Of a stretch of 64,000 bases of DNA, positions 32,979-42,297 are shown piece by piece (positions within the stretch are counted from its first letter, which is position 1; each line of letters begins with the position of its first letter). The stretch is from DASSUW01 sp963811895 (GTDB lineage Bacteria > Actinomycetota > Thermoleophilia > Solirubrobacterales > Solirubrobacteraceae): the NCBI GenBank assembly GCA_963811895.1, contig CAWETE010000013.1, positions 1 through 64,000 on the forward strand, in the 5' to 3' direction. Under the pieces are notes generated by a model, which did not search any database, was not told where the DNA came from, and saw nothing but the letters and a program-made list of their open reading frames with translations. A program made the position numbers and the translations under genes.

Positions 32979-35534
32979 CTAGATTGCTGTGAGCCCGAGG
33001 CGGGTGACTGCCGCTTGGACCTCTCGCCGCGAGGCGAGGCCCAGCTTGGCGAGCACGGCCGAGACGTGGTGACCCGCCGTCTTCGGGCTCACGACCAGCG
33101 CGCGAGCGATCTCCGCGTTCGTCGCGCCGGTGGTGATGAGGCGGGCCACCTCGACCTGGCGCGGCGTCAGCCCGGCCGGCGCGGCGCGAGAGGCGGGTCG
33201 CGGGCCGCGCGGCACCCGCCGCACCCCGCGCGTCTGGAGCCGGCGGCGCAGGCGCCGCGCGGCGGCCAGGGCGCCGAGCCGGTCGAACGTCTCCAGCGCC
33301 GCGAGCGCCGCGGCCTTGTCGCCGTGGGACGCGGCGTCGGCGGTTTCGTACGGGAAGCCCAGCGCCTGCCAGGTCGCGGCCGCTCCTCGCGGGTCACCGG
33401 CGATCGAGAGCGCGTAGCCGCCGCCGTTGAGAGGCGGTCGACGGCACGCGCCGACGCGCCAGAGCCAGAACGCGAGCTCGGCGTTGACGAGTGGGTGGCG
33501 GACGGCCACGCGCGCGGTGTCGACATCGCGGACCGCGGCGACGACGCCGCGGGTGTCGCCTTCGAGCCACGCGTGCTCGGCGCGCGCCGCCGCCACCGCC
33601 GCGACGCGGTGGGGCTCGCCGGTGGCGTCCGCGAGCCGTCCCGCCTCGTCGAGTGTCGCGCTCGCGTCAGGGTCGCCGCGCCGGGCGCGCAGGCGGCCCA
33701 GCACCAGCATCGCCACGCCGGCGCCCGGGCCGGCGCTTGCGGTGGCCAGCGACGTCCTCGCGTCGTCTTCCGCGCCGTCCCAATTCCCGCGCAGCAGCCG
33801 AAACTGCGCTCGCGCGCCGAGCAGGTACTGCAGCGGACCGTCGAGCTCGTGCTCGCGAGCGTACGCCAGCGCCCGCTCGAGGTCGTCGCCGATCCGGGGA
33901 TCGCCGGGATCGCGCTGCTGCTTGACCATCGCCAGGTTGGCGAGCGCCCGTACGGCGTGCTCGCAGTCATCGGCCGCGAGCGCGAACGCCTGCTCGAGCT
34001 CGGCACGGCCGCGCTCGGTCTCGTGCCCGCCGATGCGTGCCGCGCCCACGTTGGTCAGCGCATGCGCCAGGACCGCGCGATCGTTCAGCCGGCGGGCAAG
34101 GGCCATCGATTCCTCGCCGAAGGCGATCGCCTCGTCGGGACGGTCGGCCAGCATCGCCAGCTGCGATCGGGTGCTGAGCGCCATCGCCAGCTCGCGGCCG
34201 GGCCGCACGCTACGCAGCAGGCTCACCGCCTCCGCGACGGTCTCGGCGGCGTCGGCGCTCCGGCCGAGCAGCCACTGAAGCCGTGCTATCCAGCGGGTCA
34301 CCTCGCCCGCCCGGACGCGGTCGCCGTTCGCCCGAGCGAAGTCGAGCTCCGCACGCCGCGCCTCGAGCGCCCGGTCGTTGCGCCCGCACAGGTAGGCCTC
34401 GAACGCGACACCGCCGAGCGCCCTCGGGTCGCCACCACTGCCGGCCGCCAGCGCGGCCTCCCAGTGTGCGAGCGCCTGTCGATGAGCACCGGCGCGGCTC
34501 GCCTGAGCGGCCGCGGCCGGCGCGAGGCGCCTGATGGCGGCGTCATCGCCCGCCGCCTGTGCATGGTGCGCCAGCCGAGCGTCGTCGATGCCGCCATGAC
34601 GCTCGAGCGTCTCCAGCACTGCCGCGTTGAGCTGCCGGCCCAGCAGCGGTCCGAGCGACGCCTCGACGGCGCTGCGCGCCAGTTCGTGGCGGAACGACAG
34701 CGCGACGTCGTGCAGCTCGAGGATGCCTGCGGCCAGGCAGTCGTCGATCGCCGCCGGCGTGGCATGCACGGCTTCGCGGACGAGCCACAGCTCGGCCTGA
34801 CCAGGCACCACCGAGACGAGCTCCGCCACCGATCGCGACTGCGGCGGCAGGTCGGCCAGCCGCACGCGCAGCGCTCCCTGCACGCTCCGCGGCACGCTGT
34901 CGTCCGACGCGAGCACCTCGGTGACGAGGAACGGATTGCCACCCGTCAGGGCGTACAGATCGGCCGCGTCACGTCGCGCGCGCCGCGCCAGCCGCTGCAC
35001 CGCGGCCACCGACAGAGGCGCCGGCTCGATCCGTGTCACGTGCGCAGCCGGCAGCGACTCGAGCACCCGCCGCACGTCCTCACGGGCGGCCAGCGCCTCC
35101 GACCGGCACGTCAGCACCAGACAGCCGCGAGTCTCGGGCAGCCGCCGCGAAAGCAGGGCGATGACGTCGAGCGTGGCCTCATCGGCCCAGTGAAGATCCT
35201 CGATCGCGATCGTCGTCGGTCGAAGCGCGGAGAGCTCGTCCAGCAGCGCAGCCAGGAGCGGCTCGCGCCCAGCGCCGTTCTCCACCGCCTCCGCGAGCGC
35301 TCCGCCGGTCAGACGCGCGACATCGTGCACAGGCCCCAACGACCGCGCCACCACCAGCGCGTCGCAGGCCCCCCACAGCACGCGCATCCCGTCCGCGGCG
35401 CCGAGCACGCTGCGCACGAGCGTCGTCTTGCCGATCCCGGCCTCGCCGGCCACGAGCACGATCCGGCCCGCCGAACGCGCCTCGGCGAGCGCCTGCTCGA
35501 AGTCTGCGACGTCGGACTCCCGCTCCAGCAACAT
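32979..35534 (-). CDS. LuxR-type transcriptional regulator, LAL (large ATP-binding) family
   Basis: This is an 851-residue protein from ATG 35534 (a longer frame upstream has no ribosome site). The N-terminal AAA/STAND ATPase has Walker A GEAGIGKTTLV (about residues 30-40) and Walker B TTIAIEDLHWADE. A middle region of about 400 residues is TPR-like alpha solenoid rich in Ala and Arg. The C-terminal LuxR helix-turn-helix is LTPRQVEVARLITTGATNAEIARALVVSPKTAGHHVSAVLAKLG. MalT-like members activate catabolic or antibiotic genes. It is divergent from the NTF2-fold gene at 35644, which may be a target. Confidence 0.92.
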   Translation of the reverse strand: MLLERESDVADFEQALAEARSAGRIVLVAGEAGIGKTTLVRSVLGAADGMRVLWGACDALVVARSLGPVHDVARLTGGALAEAVENGAGREPLLAALLDELSALRPTTIAIEDLHWADEATLDVIALLSRRLPETRGCLVLTCRSEALAAREDVRRVLESLPAAHVTRIEPAPLSVAAVQRLARRARRDAADLYALTGGNPFLVTEVLASDDSVPRSVQGALRVRLADLPPQSRSVAELVSVVPGQAELWLVREAVHATPAAIDDCLAAGILELHDVALSFRHELARSAVEASLGPLLGRQLNAAVLETLERHGGIDDARLAHHAQAAGDDAAIRRLAPAAAAQASRAGAHRQALAHWEAALAAGSGGDPRALGGVAFEAYLCGRNDRALEARRAELDFARANGDRVRAGEVTRWIARLQWLLGRSADAAETVAEAVSLLRSVRPGRELAMALSTRSQLAMLADRPDEAIAFGEESMALARRLNDRAVLAHALTNVGAARIGGHETERGRAELEQAFALAADDCEHAVRALANLAMVKQQRDPGDPRIGDDLERALAYAREHELDGPLQYLLGARAQFRLLRGNWDGAEDDARTSLATASAGPGAGVAMLVLGRLRARRGDPDASATLDEAGRLADATGEPHRVAAVAAARAEHAWLEGDTRGVVAAVRDVDTARVAVRHPLVNAELAFWLWRVGACRRPPLNGGGYALSIAGDPRGAAATWQALGFPYETADAASHGDKAAALAALETFDRLGALAAARRLRRRLQTRGVRRVPRGPRPASRAAPAGLTPRQVEVARLITTGATNAEIARALVVSPKTAGHHVSAVLAKLGLASRREVQAAVTRLGLTAI

Positions 35535-35643
35535 CACCCCCACGGACGCCCGGCACGCGCCGACATTCCGCCGGAAGCGCACCCCACGGGCCGGTGAGAA
35601 GATTCGACGTCGAGTGGCCAGGTGTCGAGTGGAGGTGCGACCC

Positions 35644-36003
35644 ATGACCGGCGCGGAGGATGTCGAGGCGATCCACGCTGTGGTGCTCGACTACGTGGAG
35701 GGCTGGTTCGACGGCGATGGCGGCCGGATGGAGCGCGCGCTTCACCCGGAGTTGGTGAAGCGATCCCGAGACGCGGGCTCCGGCGTCAGGACGCTGTCGG
35801 CGCGTCAGATGATCGACGCCACCGTGGAGGGGGAGGGGCGCCGCGAGGATGCCGACGATCGGCGGATCGAGATCGAGCTCGAGCACGTCAGCGGCGACAT
35901 CGCGAGCGTCACGTGTCTCTGCCATCTCTACGTCGACCTCCTTCACCTCATCCGCGGGCCAGACGGTTGGAAGATCGTCAACGCAGCGTGGCGCTGGCGG
36001 TGA
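35644..36003 (+). CDS. NTF2-fold (lumazine-binding-like) protein
   Basis: This is a 119-residue protein. ATG 35644 has GGAGG about eight bases upstream. The N-terminal helix AIHAVVLDYVEGWFDGDGGRMERALHPELVKR is the hallmark of the putative lumazine-binding/DUF4440 group, followed by SARQMIDATVE, IELEHVSGDIASVTCLCHLYVDLLHLIRGPDGWKIVNAAWRW. The role is unknown; many members sit beside regulators. It is divergent from the LAL regulator gene (109-bp gap) and followed after 19 bp by a hypothetical gene. Confidence 0.82.
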   Translation: MTGAEDVEAIHAVVLDYVEGWFDGDGGRMERALHPELVKRSRDAGSGVRTLSARQMIDATVEGEGRREDADDRRIEIELEHVSGDIASVTCLCHLYVDLLHLIRGPDGWKIVNAAWRWR

Positions 36004-36022
36004 TGCCCGCCGACGACGCGCT

Positions 36023-36388
36023 GTGAGCGCGTGGCGACGAGAGGCGGCCGTTCGACTCCCGGAGCTTTGGCGCGCCGAGGACGCGAGGGAGTCGATCTAC
36101 CTGTTCTTCTTCGAGGTGCTCCCCTTTGTCCGCGACGCCCACCGGAGCGGCGATGAAGACGCCCTTCGGCGTGGCTACGGCTTCGCCGAGTGGTGTTTCG
36201 CGCAAGGCGGCCGCCTGGAAAACGCGGCTGCCGTGGCGTTCTACGAACATCTCTTCGACTCGTGGGACGTCCACGACGACGTCCTGCGCTGGCTCGATCC
36301 GCGCATCGCGCGCAGCTGCTGGTCGCTGTTCGAGGCTCGCCTTGACGGGGAGCAGCTCGCCTACTTGCGGAAGCGCCTCGACCTCTAG
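36023..36388 (+). CDS. Hypothetical soluble helical protein
   Basis: This is a 121-residue protein from GTG 36023. Alpha-helical sequence with aromatic residues includes ESIYLFFFEVLPFVRDAHRSGDEDALRRGYGFAEWCFAQGG, AVAFYEHLFDSWDVHDDVLRWLDPRIARSCWSLFEARLDGEQLAYLRKRL. The pattern matches a small actinobacterial family of unknown function that senses or binds in operons with NTF2 proteins. The stop codon TAG (36386-36388) lies in the target duplication of the adjacent IS481-like element, so the element inserted exactly at its end and left the gene intact. Confidence 0.72.
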   Translation: MSAWRREAAVRLPELWRAEDARESIYLFFFEVLPFVRDAHRSGDEDALRRGYGFAEWCFAQGGRLENAAAVAFYEHLFDSWDVHDDVLRWLDPRIARSCWSLFEARLDGEQLAYLRKRLDL

Positions 36389-36389
36389 C

Positions 36390-37451
36390 TGTAGTTCCTG
36401 ACCACGTTGTTCATCCGGGCCTCCTTGGAGGCTGAGAGGTGCTCAAGCCACTCAGTCCTTCCAAAGGAGGGCACCGGATGAAGGTTCACGCTAACGCGCC
36501 GCTCGGCCCGAAGGGCCGGTTGACGATGGTGCGGCGCGTTGTCGAGCAGGGGTGGTCGCTCGCGGAGGCGGCCGAGGCCGCCGGAGTGAGCGAGCGCACG
36601 TGCTCGCAAGTGGGTTGATCGCTACCGCGCCGAGGGCGAGGCGGGGCTGCTGGATCGCTCGCTCGGCGCCGAGGTCGATCCCGCACCGCACGCCTGACGA
36701 GCTGGTCGAGGTGATCGTCGCGCTGCGGCAGGCTGCGGATGACCGGCGCGGAGATCGCGTTCTGTCTGGCGATGGCGCTCTCGACCGTCTCGGCGGTGCT
36801 GCTGCGGGTCGGGCTGGGCAAGCTCTCACGCCTCGAGCCGCCGGAGCCGCCGAACCGCTACGAGCGCCGGCACCCGGGCGAGCTGGTCCACGTCGACGTC
36901 AAAAAGCTCGGGCGCATCCGGCTGGGGGCCGGGCACCGCGTCCACGGTCAGCGTCGCCTGCAACGCAGCCGGCGCAAGCGACGGCAAGCGGGTCGTCGGC
37001 TGGGAGTTCGTGCACGTCTGCGTCGACGACGCCACCCGGCTGGCCTACGTCGAGGTCCTCGGCGACGAGAAAGCCACCACCGCCGTCGGCTTCCTCCGCC
37101 GCGCGATCGCGTTCTATCGCCGCCACGGCATCACCGTCGAGCGCGTGATGAGCGACAACGGCGCCTGCCTACCGCTCGACCATCCACGCCTTCGCCTGCC
37201 GCGCGCTCGGCGTCCGCCACCTTCGCACCCGGCCCTACCGGCCGCGCACCAACGGCAAGGCAGAACGCTTCATCCGCACGCTGCTCGGCCGGCTGGGCCT
37301 ACGGCGCGATCTACGGCTCAAGCCGAGAACGCACCGCAGCCCTTGACGGCTGGCTCTGGACCTACAACCATCGCCGCCCACACGGCTCCCTCAGCCACAA
37401 GACGCCCGATCGCTCGCCTCACCGAGCTGAACAACGTGCCTGGGTCCTACA
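36390..37451 (+). mobile_element. IS481-like insertion sequence with 24-bp inverted repeats and 6-bp target duplication
   Basis: The ends begin TGTAG and finish CTACA. The left end (36390-36413) and the reverse complement of the right end (37428-37451) agree at 18 of 24 bases, including TGTAG and ACGTTGTTCA. TCTAGC flanks both sides (36384-36389 and 37452-37457), a clear target duplication. Length 1062 bp fits the family. The transposase gene inside is damaged. Confidence 0.85.
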
Positions 37452-37456
37452 TCTAG
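36480..37456 (+). pseudogene. IS481-family transposase, many frameshifts
   Basis: Joined frames give about 320 residues: an N-terminal double helix-turn-helix (LTMVRRVVEQGWSLAEAAEAAGVSERT), RTPDELVEVIVALRQ, the RNase-H core (EFVHVCVDDATRLAYVEVLGDEKATTAVGFLRRA) and VMSDNGA. The catalytic residues appear as Asp in VDVKKLGRI/VDDATRLAY, Asp in MSDNGA and Glu in KAERFIRTLL. At least six single-base breaks occur (about 36610, 36655, 36735, 36985, 37165, 37295, 37405). The last codons use the target-site TAG as stop, so the native gene runs to the end of the element. The gene is inactive as read, unless the breaks are sequencing errors. Confidence 0.8.
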
Positions 37457-37646
37457 CCGTCACCCATCCGCCCGCTGGGGACCGGCCACGCGGCCGATTC
37501 GGCGTCGAATCCTGCCTAGGTGGGGTCAGACACCACCAGGACAGGATGCTTCGAGGAATACCGGCGCGGCCGACCCCCTCGCTGCCCTACCCAGCCGCAG
37601 TCGACGTTCGCCCGTCGGGGGTGGCTCAACTGGCGCCGGGCTCGAA

Positions 37647-37666
37647 GGCGTTCCCGCGGGAACGCC
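37647..37666. terminator. Palindrome GGCGTTCCCGCGGGAACGCC, probable terminator
   Basis: This perfect 20-bp palindrome lies 21 bp beyond the stop of the aldehyde dehydrogenase gene (minus strand). It contains the 16-bp core repeated at 5376 and 30181 and could fold with a CGCG tetraloop to end the lysA-like operon transcript. Confidence 0.5.
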
Positions 37667-37686
37667 TGAGAGCCGACCGCCGACGC

Positions 37687-39117
37687 TCACTCCCCGAGGT
37701 ACGACATGACGTGCTTGATGCGCGTGTAGTCCTCGAAGCCGTACATCGAGAGGTCCTTGCCGTAGCCGGACTTCTTGAAGCCGCCGTGCGGCATCTCGGC
37801 CACCAGCGGGATGTGGGCGTTGATCCAGACGCAGCCGAAGTCGAGCCGGCGGGCGACGCGCATGGCGCGCCCGTGGTCCTGCGTCCACACGCTGGAGGCG
37901 AGCCCGAAGTCGACGCCGTTGGCCCACTCGATCGCCTTGGCCTCGTCGTCGAAGGTCTGGACCGTGATGACCGGGCCGAAGATCTCCTTCTGGATCATGT
38001 CGTCGTCCTGGTTGAGGCCGTCGACCACGGTCGGCTCGAAGAAGTAGCCGGTGTCGCCCTGCCGCCGGCCGCCGGCGACCACGTTGGCGTGGTCGGGCGT
38101 GCCGTCCAGGAAGCCGGTGACCTGGGCGAGCTGGTTCTCGTTGTTCAGCGGGCCGTAGAGCACGTCGCCGTTCGACGGCGGGCCCGTCTGCGTGCCCTTG
38201 GCCTGCTCGGCCAGCGCCGACACGAAGTCGTCGTGGATCCGCGGGCCGGCGAGCACGCGCGTGGCCGCCGTGCAGTCCTGGCCGGCGTTGAAGTAGCCCG
38301 CGATGGCGATGTTCTCGGCCGCCAGCTCGAGGTCGGCGTCGTCGAACACGATGACCGGCGCCTTGCCGCCGAGCTCCAGATGCACACGCTTGACGTCGTC
38401 GGCCGCGGCCTTGGCGACCGCCATGCCCGCGCGCACGCTGCCGGTGATCGAGACCATCTGCGGCGTCTTGTGCGCCACCAGGGCGGCGCCCGTGTCGCGG
38501 TCGCCGCAGATCACGTTGAGCACGCCCTCGGGCAGGAACTCGGCCATCACCTCGGCCATCCACGCGGTGCTGGCCGGCGTGGTGTCGGACGGCTTGAGCA
38601 CCATCGTGTTGCCGGCCGCCAGCGCCGGCGCCCACTTCCAGACGGCCATCATCGCCGGGTAGTTCCAGGGGGTGACGGCGGCGCACACGCCGACCGGCTC
38701 GCGCCGGACCATCGACGTGTAGCCGGTCATGTACTCACCCGCGGCCGTCCCCTCCAACACGCGCGCCGCGCCCGCGAAGAAGCGGATCTGGTCGCACATC
38801 GGAGGGATCTCCTCCTCCATCGTGAGCTGCTTCGGCTTGCCGGTGTTGCGGGACTCGATGTCCACGAGCTCCTCGGCGCGCTCCTCGAACGCGTCGGCGA
38901 TCCGCAACAGGGCGCGCTGGCGCTCGGACGGAGTGGTGTCGCGCCAGCTCTCGAACGCGCGCGCCGAGTCCTGGAAGGCGGCGTCGACGTCGGCCTCGCG
39001 CGACAGCGGCGCGGTGGCCCAGACCTCGCCGGTGCTGGGATCGACCAGCTCGGTCGTCTCGCCGCTCGCCGCGGCCACGCCCTTGCCGTGGATGAAGTTC
39101 GTGATCTCTTCGCTCAT
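37687..39117 (-). CDS. Aminoaldehyde dehydrogenase (gamma-aminobutyraldehyde DH type)
   Basis: This 476-residue NAD-dependent enzyme oxidises an amino-aldehyde to the amino acid. The catalytic Cys is in YFNAGQDCTAATRVL, the general-base Glu in VHLELGGKAPVIV, the NAD-loop motif is SITGSVRAGMAVAKAA, and substrate-channel segments are PWNYPAMMAVWKWAPAL and EIFGPVITVQTFDDE. The sequence pattern is of the PatD/YdcW family. The ATG at 39117 overlaps the stop of the upstream amine oxidase gene (ATGA), so the aldehyde released by that enzyme is the expected substrate. It is the last gene of the operon. Confidence 0.92.
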   Translation of the reverse strand: MSEEITNFIHGKGVAAASGETTELVDPSTGEVWATAPLSREADVDAAFQDSARAFESWRDTTPSERQRALLRIADAFEERAEELVDIESRNTGKPKQLTMEEEIPPMCDQIRFFAGAARVLEGTAAGEYMTGYTSMVRREPVGVCAAVTPWNYPAMMAVWKWAPALAAGNTMVLKPSDTTPASTAWMAEVMAEFLPEGVLNVICGDRDTGAALVAHKTPQMVSITGSVRAGMAVAKAAADDVKRVHLELGGKAPVIVFDDADLELAAENIAIAGYFNAGQDCTAATRVLAGPRIHDDFVSALAEQAKGTQTGPPSNGDVLYGPLNNENQLAQVTGFLDGTPDHANVVAGGRRQGDTGYFFEPTVVDGLNQDDDMIQKEIFGPVITVQTFDDEAKAIEWANGVDFGLASSVWTQDHGRAMRVARRLDFGCVWINAHIPLVAEMPHGGFKKSGYGKDLSMYGFEDYTRIKHVMSYLGE

Positions 39118-40991
39118 GGGGTCTCCTCCGTCTGACAGTGGCGGTGCGTGGGCGGCACGTCGAGGGCGGGGTTGCGATCGAAGAACCCGATCGGCTTGAG
39201 CCAGAACGAGATCGCGTCGACCGCCATCACCGGCCATTCCTCGGGGCGCGTGATGTGGTGCACCCCGAACACGTACCACAGGACGACGTCCGTGTTCTCG
39301 ATCGAGCGGTTCTGCGCCGTCCAGACCGGCAGCCCGCGGTCGCGCTCGCTCTGGACGACGAACTCGCCGCACGGCCAGCGCTCCTCCTCGTCGAACGGCG
39401 TCACCCACAGCGTGTGGCCGATCGCCTCCGCGCGGCGCATGACCGGCGACTGCGGGTCCATCATCGGCGGGAAGGCGGCGCCGGGCACGAGCTTGTAGCC
39501 GACCGGCGTCCCGAGCCCGTTGGTCACGTTGTCGTTGACCACCTTCCACGCGCGCTGGGTGCTCCACTCGTAGTCCTGCTTGCCCTCGTCCTCGGTGCGC
39601 AGCGGCGTGCTGTGCTGGACGAGCGCGAGCCCGTGCTCGTTGCCCGGGCCGATCGGGAGCGCCTCGGACTCGGTCATGTACACGGTGTTGGCCTCGCCGT
39701 CGACGTCGAGGTCGAGCCGGGCGACGAGGAAGTGCTGGTGGAACGGCGCGTAGGTGCGCTCGTCGACGAGCGTGCCGTAGGGCGGCTGGGCGCCCTCGGC
39801 GAAGCTGGTGGTGACCATGATCCCGGTCGCCCGCACGTGGCACTCGACGTTGCCGTCCTGGTAGAGCCGCCAGTAGACGAGGTACTCGTAGTTGGCGACC
39901 GTCACGTGGAAGGAGACGACCAGCCGCCGCGCGCGGCGGGACTCGGCGCCGGACTCGGCGTCGACGTGCTTCCAGAGGATCGCGTCGTCCTCCTCGTGGA
40001 TGCAGATCGCGTTGCGGATCGTGTACGGCTCGCCCTTGGTGTCGTGCATGACGGCGTCGACGTACGTGATCTCGCCGAGGCAGTCGCAGCCGAGCTCCAG
40101 CGATGTCGTCATGAAGCCGAGGCCCCACTCGCCGATGTCGAACGCCGTGCGGCGGTAGTGGTCGGTCGTCGGGTCGCGGTAGGGGACGACCATCTCGGCG
40201 AAGCTCAGGCGGTGGGCGACCGACCGGTCGTCGTAGGCGAGGGTGTGGAGCACGAGCCCCTCGCGGTGGTTGAAGCCGATCCGCAGCGACCACTTCTGCC
40301 AGGTCAGGAGGTTGCCGTCGAGCGTGAAGGAGGCGCCCTCGGGCTGGGTGATCTCGAGCGGCTTGAGGTCGCTGCGCTGCCTCAGGCCGGGAACGAGGTG
40401 GGGGACGTACTCGCCCATCGTGCTCGGCTCGTCGACGCGGTGGGTGTCCTCGACCTCGAGCAGCTCCATCCGGTTGAGGTCGACGACGAAGTGCAGGCCG
40501 GTCACCGGGTTGGCGTACGGGCTCGCGCCGGGCTCCTTGCGGTACCAGACGTCGGCCCAGCCGACGCGGCCGCCGCGGTGCTGCTCGGGGACCAGGTGGG
40601 CGCCGTAGGCCCAGGTGTCGATCAGGACGCGGTCCATGTCCGTGATGCCGCGCGCGGCGAGCGCCTCGATGACGCGCGGGTCCTTCCGCAGCGCCTCGTC
40701 GCACTCGTGGAACTCGTCGACGGTCATGTTCGGCTGGCCGTCCTCGATCTCGTCCCACGTCTCGACCGCGTCGCCGGCGAGCGAGACACGCGACTTGTAG
40801 ACGCGCCCGTCGTCGCGGTTCCAGCAGATCACGGTGGCTTGCCGCCCGGCGGCGGCCCCGCTCTTGGCGGGCTCGCGCAGCTCGATCGAGGCGAAGCGCC
40901 AGCGGTCGCCGACGCCGCGGTCGCGGCGCAGGATCCCGGCGGCCTGCCGGATCTCATCGGCCGACAGCGGATCGAGCGGATGCGGGGTCAT
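39114..40991 (-). CDS. Copper-containing primary amine oxidase
   Basis: This 625-residue protein (family norm about 640) converts a primary amine plus O2 and water to an aldehyde, NH3 and H2O2. The TPQ precursor is Tyr368 in TVANYEYLVYW. The catalytic base is Asp285 in AFDIGEWGLG. Copper ligands include His418 and His420 in FHQHFLVARL and a third His in VHHITRPEEWPVM. No signal peptide is visible, so it is probably cytoplasmic, as in Arthrobacter. It lies between the PLP decarboxylase gene (four-base overlap) and the aldehyde dehydrogenase gene (four-base overlap). Confidence 0.94.
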   Translation of the reverse strand: MTPHPLDPLSADEIRQAAGILRRDRGVGDRWRFASIELREPAKSGAAAGRQATVICWNRDDGRVYKSRVSLAGDAVETWDEIEDGQPNMTVDEFHECDEALRKDPRVIEALAARGITDMDRVLIDTWAYGAHLVPEQHRGGRVGWADVWYRKEPGASPYANPVTGLHFVVDLNRMELLEVEDTHRVDEPSTMGEYVPHLVPGLRQRSDLKPLEITQPEGASFTLDGNLLTWQKWSLRIGFNHREGLVLHTLAYDDRSVAHRLSFAEMVVPYRDPTTDHYRRTAFDIGEWGLGFMTTSLELGCDCLGEITYVDAVMHDTKGEPYTIRNAICIHEEDDAILWKHVDAESGAESRRARRLVVSFHVTVANYEYLVYWRLYQDGNVECHVRATGIMVTTSFAEGAQPPYGTLVDERTYAPFHQHFLVARLDLDVDGEANTVYMTESEALPIGPGNEHGLALVQHSTPLRTEDEGKQDYEWSTQRAWKVVNDNVTNGLGTPVGYKLVPGAAFPPMMDPQSPVMRRAEAIGHTLWVTPFDEEERWPCGEFVVQSERDRGLPVWTAQNRSIENTDVVLWYVFGVHHITRPEEWPVMAVDAISFWLKPIGFFDRNPALDVPPTHRHCQTEETP

Positions 40992-42217
40992 CGGACGTTC
41001 CTCGCGAGCAGGTCGTCGAAGGTCTCGCGCCGCACCGCGAGGGTCGCCTCGCCGTCGCGGCACAGCACGACGGGCGGGCGGCGGGCGCCGTTGTAGTTGT
41101 TGGAGAGCGAGTAGCAGTAGGCGCCGGTGACGGGCATCACGACGTGGTCGCCGACCCGCGGCGTGGCCAGCTCGACGTCCCGCTCGAGCACGTCCCCGCT
41201 CTCGCAGTGGTGGCCGACCAGCTCGCACGCCTCGCCCGGACGGTCCTCGTCGAGCACGAACGGGGCGAAGCGCTGGCCGTAGAGCATCGGCTCGAGGTTG
41301 TCGCCCATGCCGCCGTTGACCGCGACATGGGTCAGGCGCGCGCGCTTGACCGTGATCACCTCGTAGAGCGTGATCATCGAGCGCCCGACGACGCTGCGGC
41401 CCGGCTCGACGATCAGCTGCGCCTCCGGGTCCAGGTGCTCGTGCAGCGCCCGTACCGTGGCCTCCGCGTAGTCGGCGATCGACGGCGCCCGCTCTCCGGG
41501 CCGGTAGGCGATCCCGAGGCCGCCGCCGAGGTCGTAGACGGGGAAGCGCCCGAGCGCGGCGAGCGCCTCGGCGGCCTTGCCGAAGCCGTCGAGGTCGAGC
41601 AGCTGCGAGCCGATGTGCACGTGCAGGCCGAGCAGCTCGAGGTTGGAGCTCCGGATCCGCTCGATGAGCGCCGGCGCCTCCTCGAGCGAGACGCCGAACT
41701 TGGCCTCCGGGCTGCCGGTGTCCATCGCCGCGTGCGTCTCGCCGGGCACCGCCGGGTTGACCCGCAGCAGCACGCGCTGGGTGGCCGTGGCGAGCCGGTC
41801 GACGTCATCGGAGTTGTCGATCACGATCACGCCGACGCCGGCCTCGAGCGCCATCTGCATGTCGAGGTCGCTCTTGGCGTTGCCGTGCAGCAGGATGTGC
41901 TCGGGGTCGAAGCCGGCGGCCAGCGCGATCGCCAGCTCCCCGGCCGACGCCACGTCGCAGCCCAGCCCCTCCTCGGCGAGGATCCGCGTCACCGGCGCGC
42001 ACGGGAGCGCCTTGGAGGCGAAGTGCACGTCGGTCCGCTCGTGCCGGCTCGCGAACTCGCGCAGGTACTCCCGCGCCGTCTCGCGCAGTCCCTCCTCGTC
42101 GACCACGAACGCCGGCGTGCCGAATTCGGCGGCCACGTCGGCGAGCGCCACGCCGCCGATCGTCAGCCTGCCGTCCCTCGTCTCAGCGGTCCTCGGGAGG
42201 ACGTCGAAGATGCCCAC
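40988..42217 (-). CDS. lysA: Fold-III PLP decarboxylase, LysA-like, heading an amine-oxidation operon
   Basis: This is a 409-residue protein from GTG 42217. PLP attaches at Lys69 in VHFASKALP. The glycine-rich phosphate loop is VYDLGGGLGIAYRPGE, EPGRSVVG follows, and HHCESGDVLERD near the end carries the subunit-bridging Cys-Glu motif of diaminopimelate/ornithine decarboxylases. By sequence it is closest to LysA (meso-DAP to lysine). Its coupling to an amine oxidase and aminoaldehyde dehydrogenase suggests instead that it makes a diamine such as putrescine or cadaverine. An AATACT -10-like element about 8 bp upstream suggests a leaderless mRNA. Confidence 0.8.
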   Translation of the reverse strand: MGIFDVLPRTAETRDGRLTIGGVALADVAAEFGTPAFVVDEEGLRETAREYLREFASRHERTDVHFASKALPCAPVTRILAEEGLGCDVASAGELAIALAAGFDPEHILLHGNAKSDLDMQMALEAGVGVIVIDNSDDVDRLATATQRVLLRVNPAVPGETHAAMDTGSPEAKFGVSLEEAPALIERIRSSNLELLGLHVHIGSQLLDLDGFGKAAEALAALGRFPVYDLGGGLGIAYRPGERAPSIADYAEATVRALHEHLDPEAQLIVEPGRSVVGRSMITLYEVITVKRARLTHVAVNGGMGDNLEPMLYGQRFAPFVLDEDRPGEACELVGHHCESGDVLERDVELATPRVGDHVVMPVTGAYCYSLSNNYNGARRPPVVLCRDGEATLAVRRETFDDLLARNVR

Positions 42218-42297
42218 AGGGACCGAGTATTCCTGCGCGAGCGTCCGGCTGCCACGTGCGTCGTTGTCTCGGCGGCAGGGTAGGGCACACGGAGACC

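Noticed and set aside
37687..39117. This aldehyde dehydrogenase as microcompartment cargo
   Set aside because: It has no C-terminal tag and belongs to the amine-oxidase operon, not the BMC locus.
39138..41096. Long plus-strand frame (652 residues) opposite the amine oxidase gene
   Set aside because: Antisense to a motif-complete amine oxidase gene.
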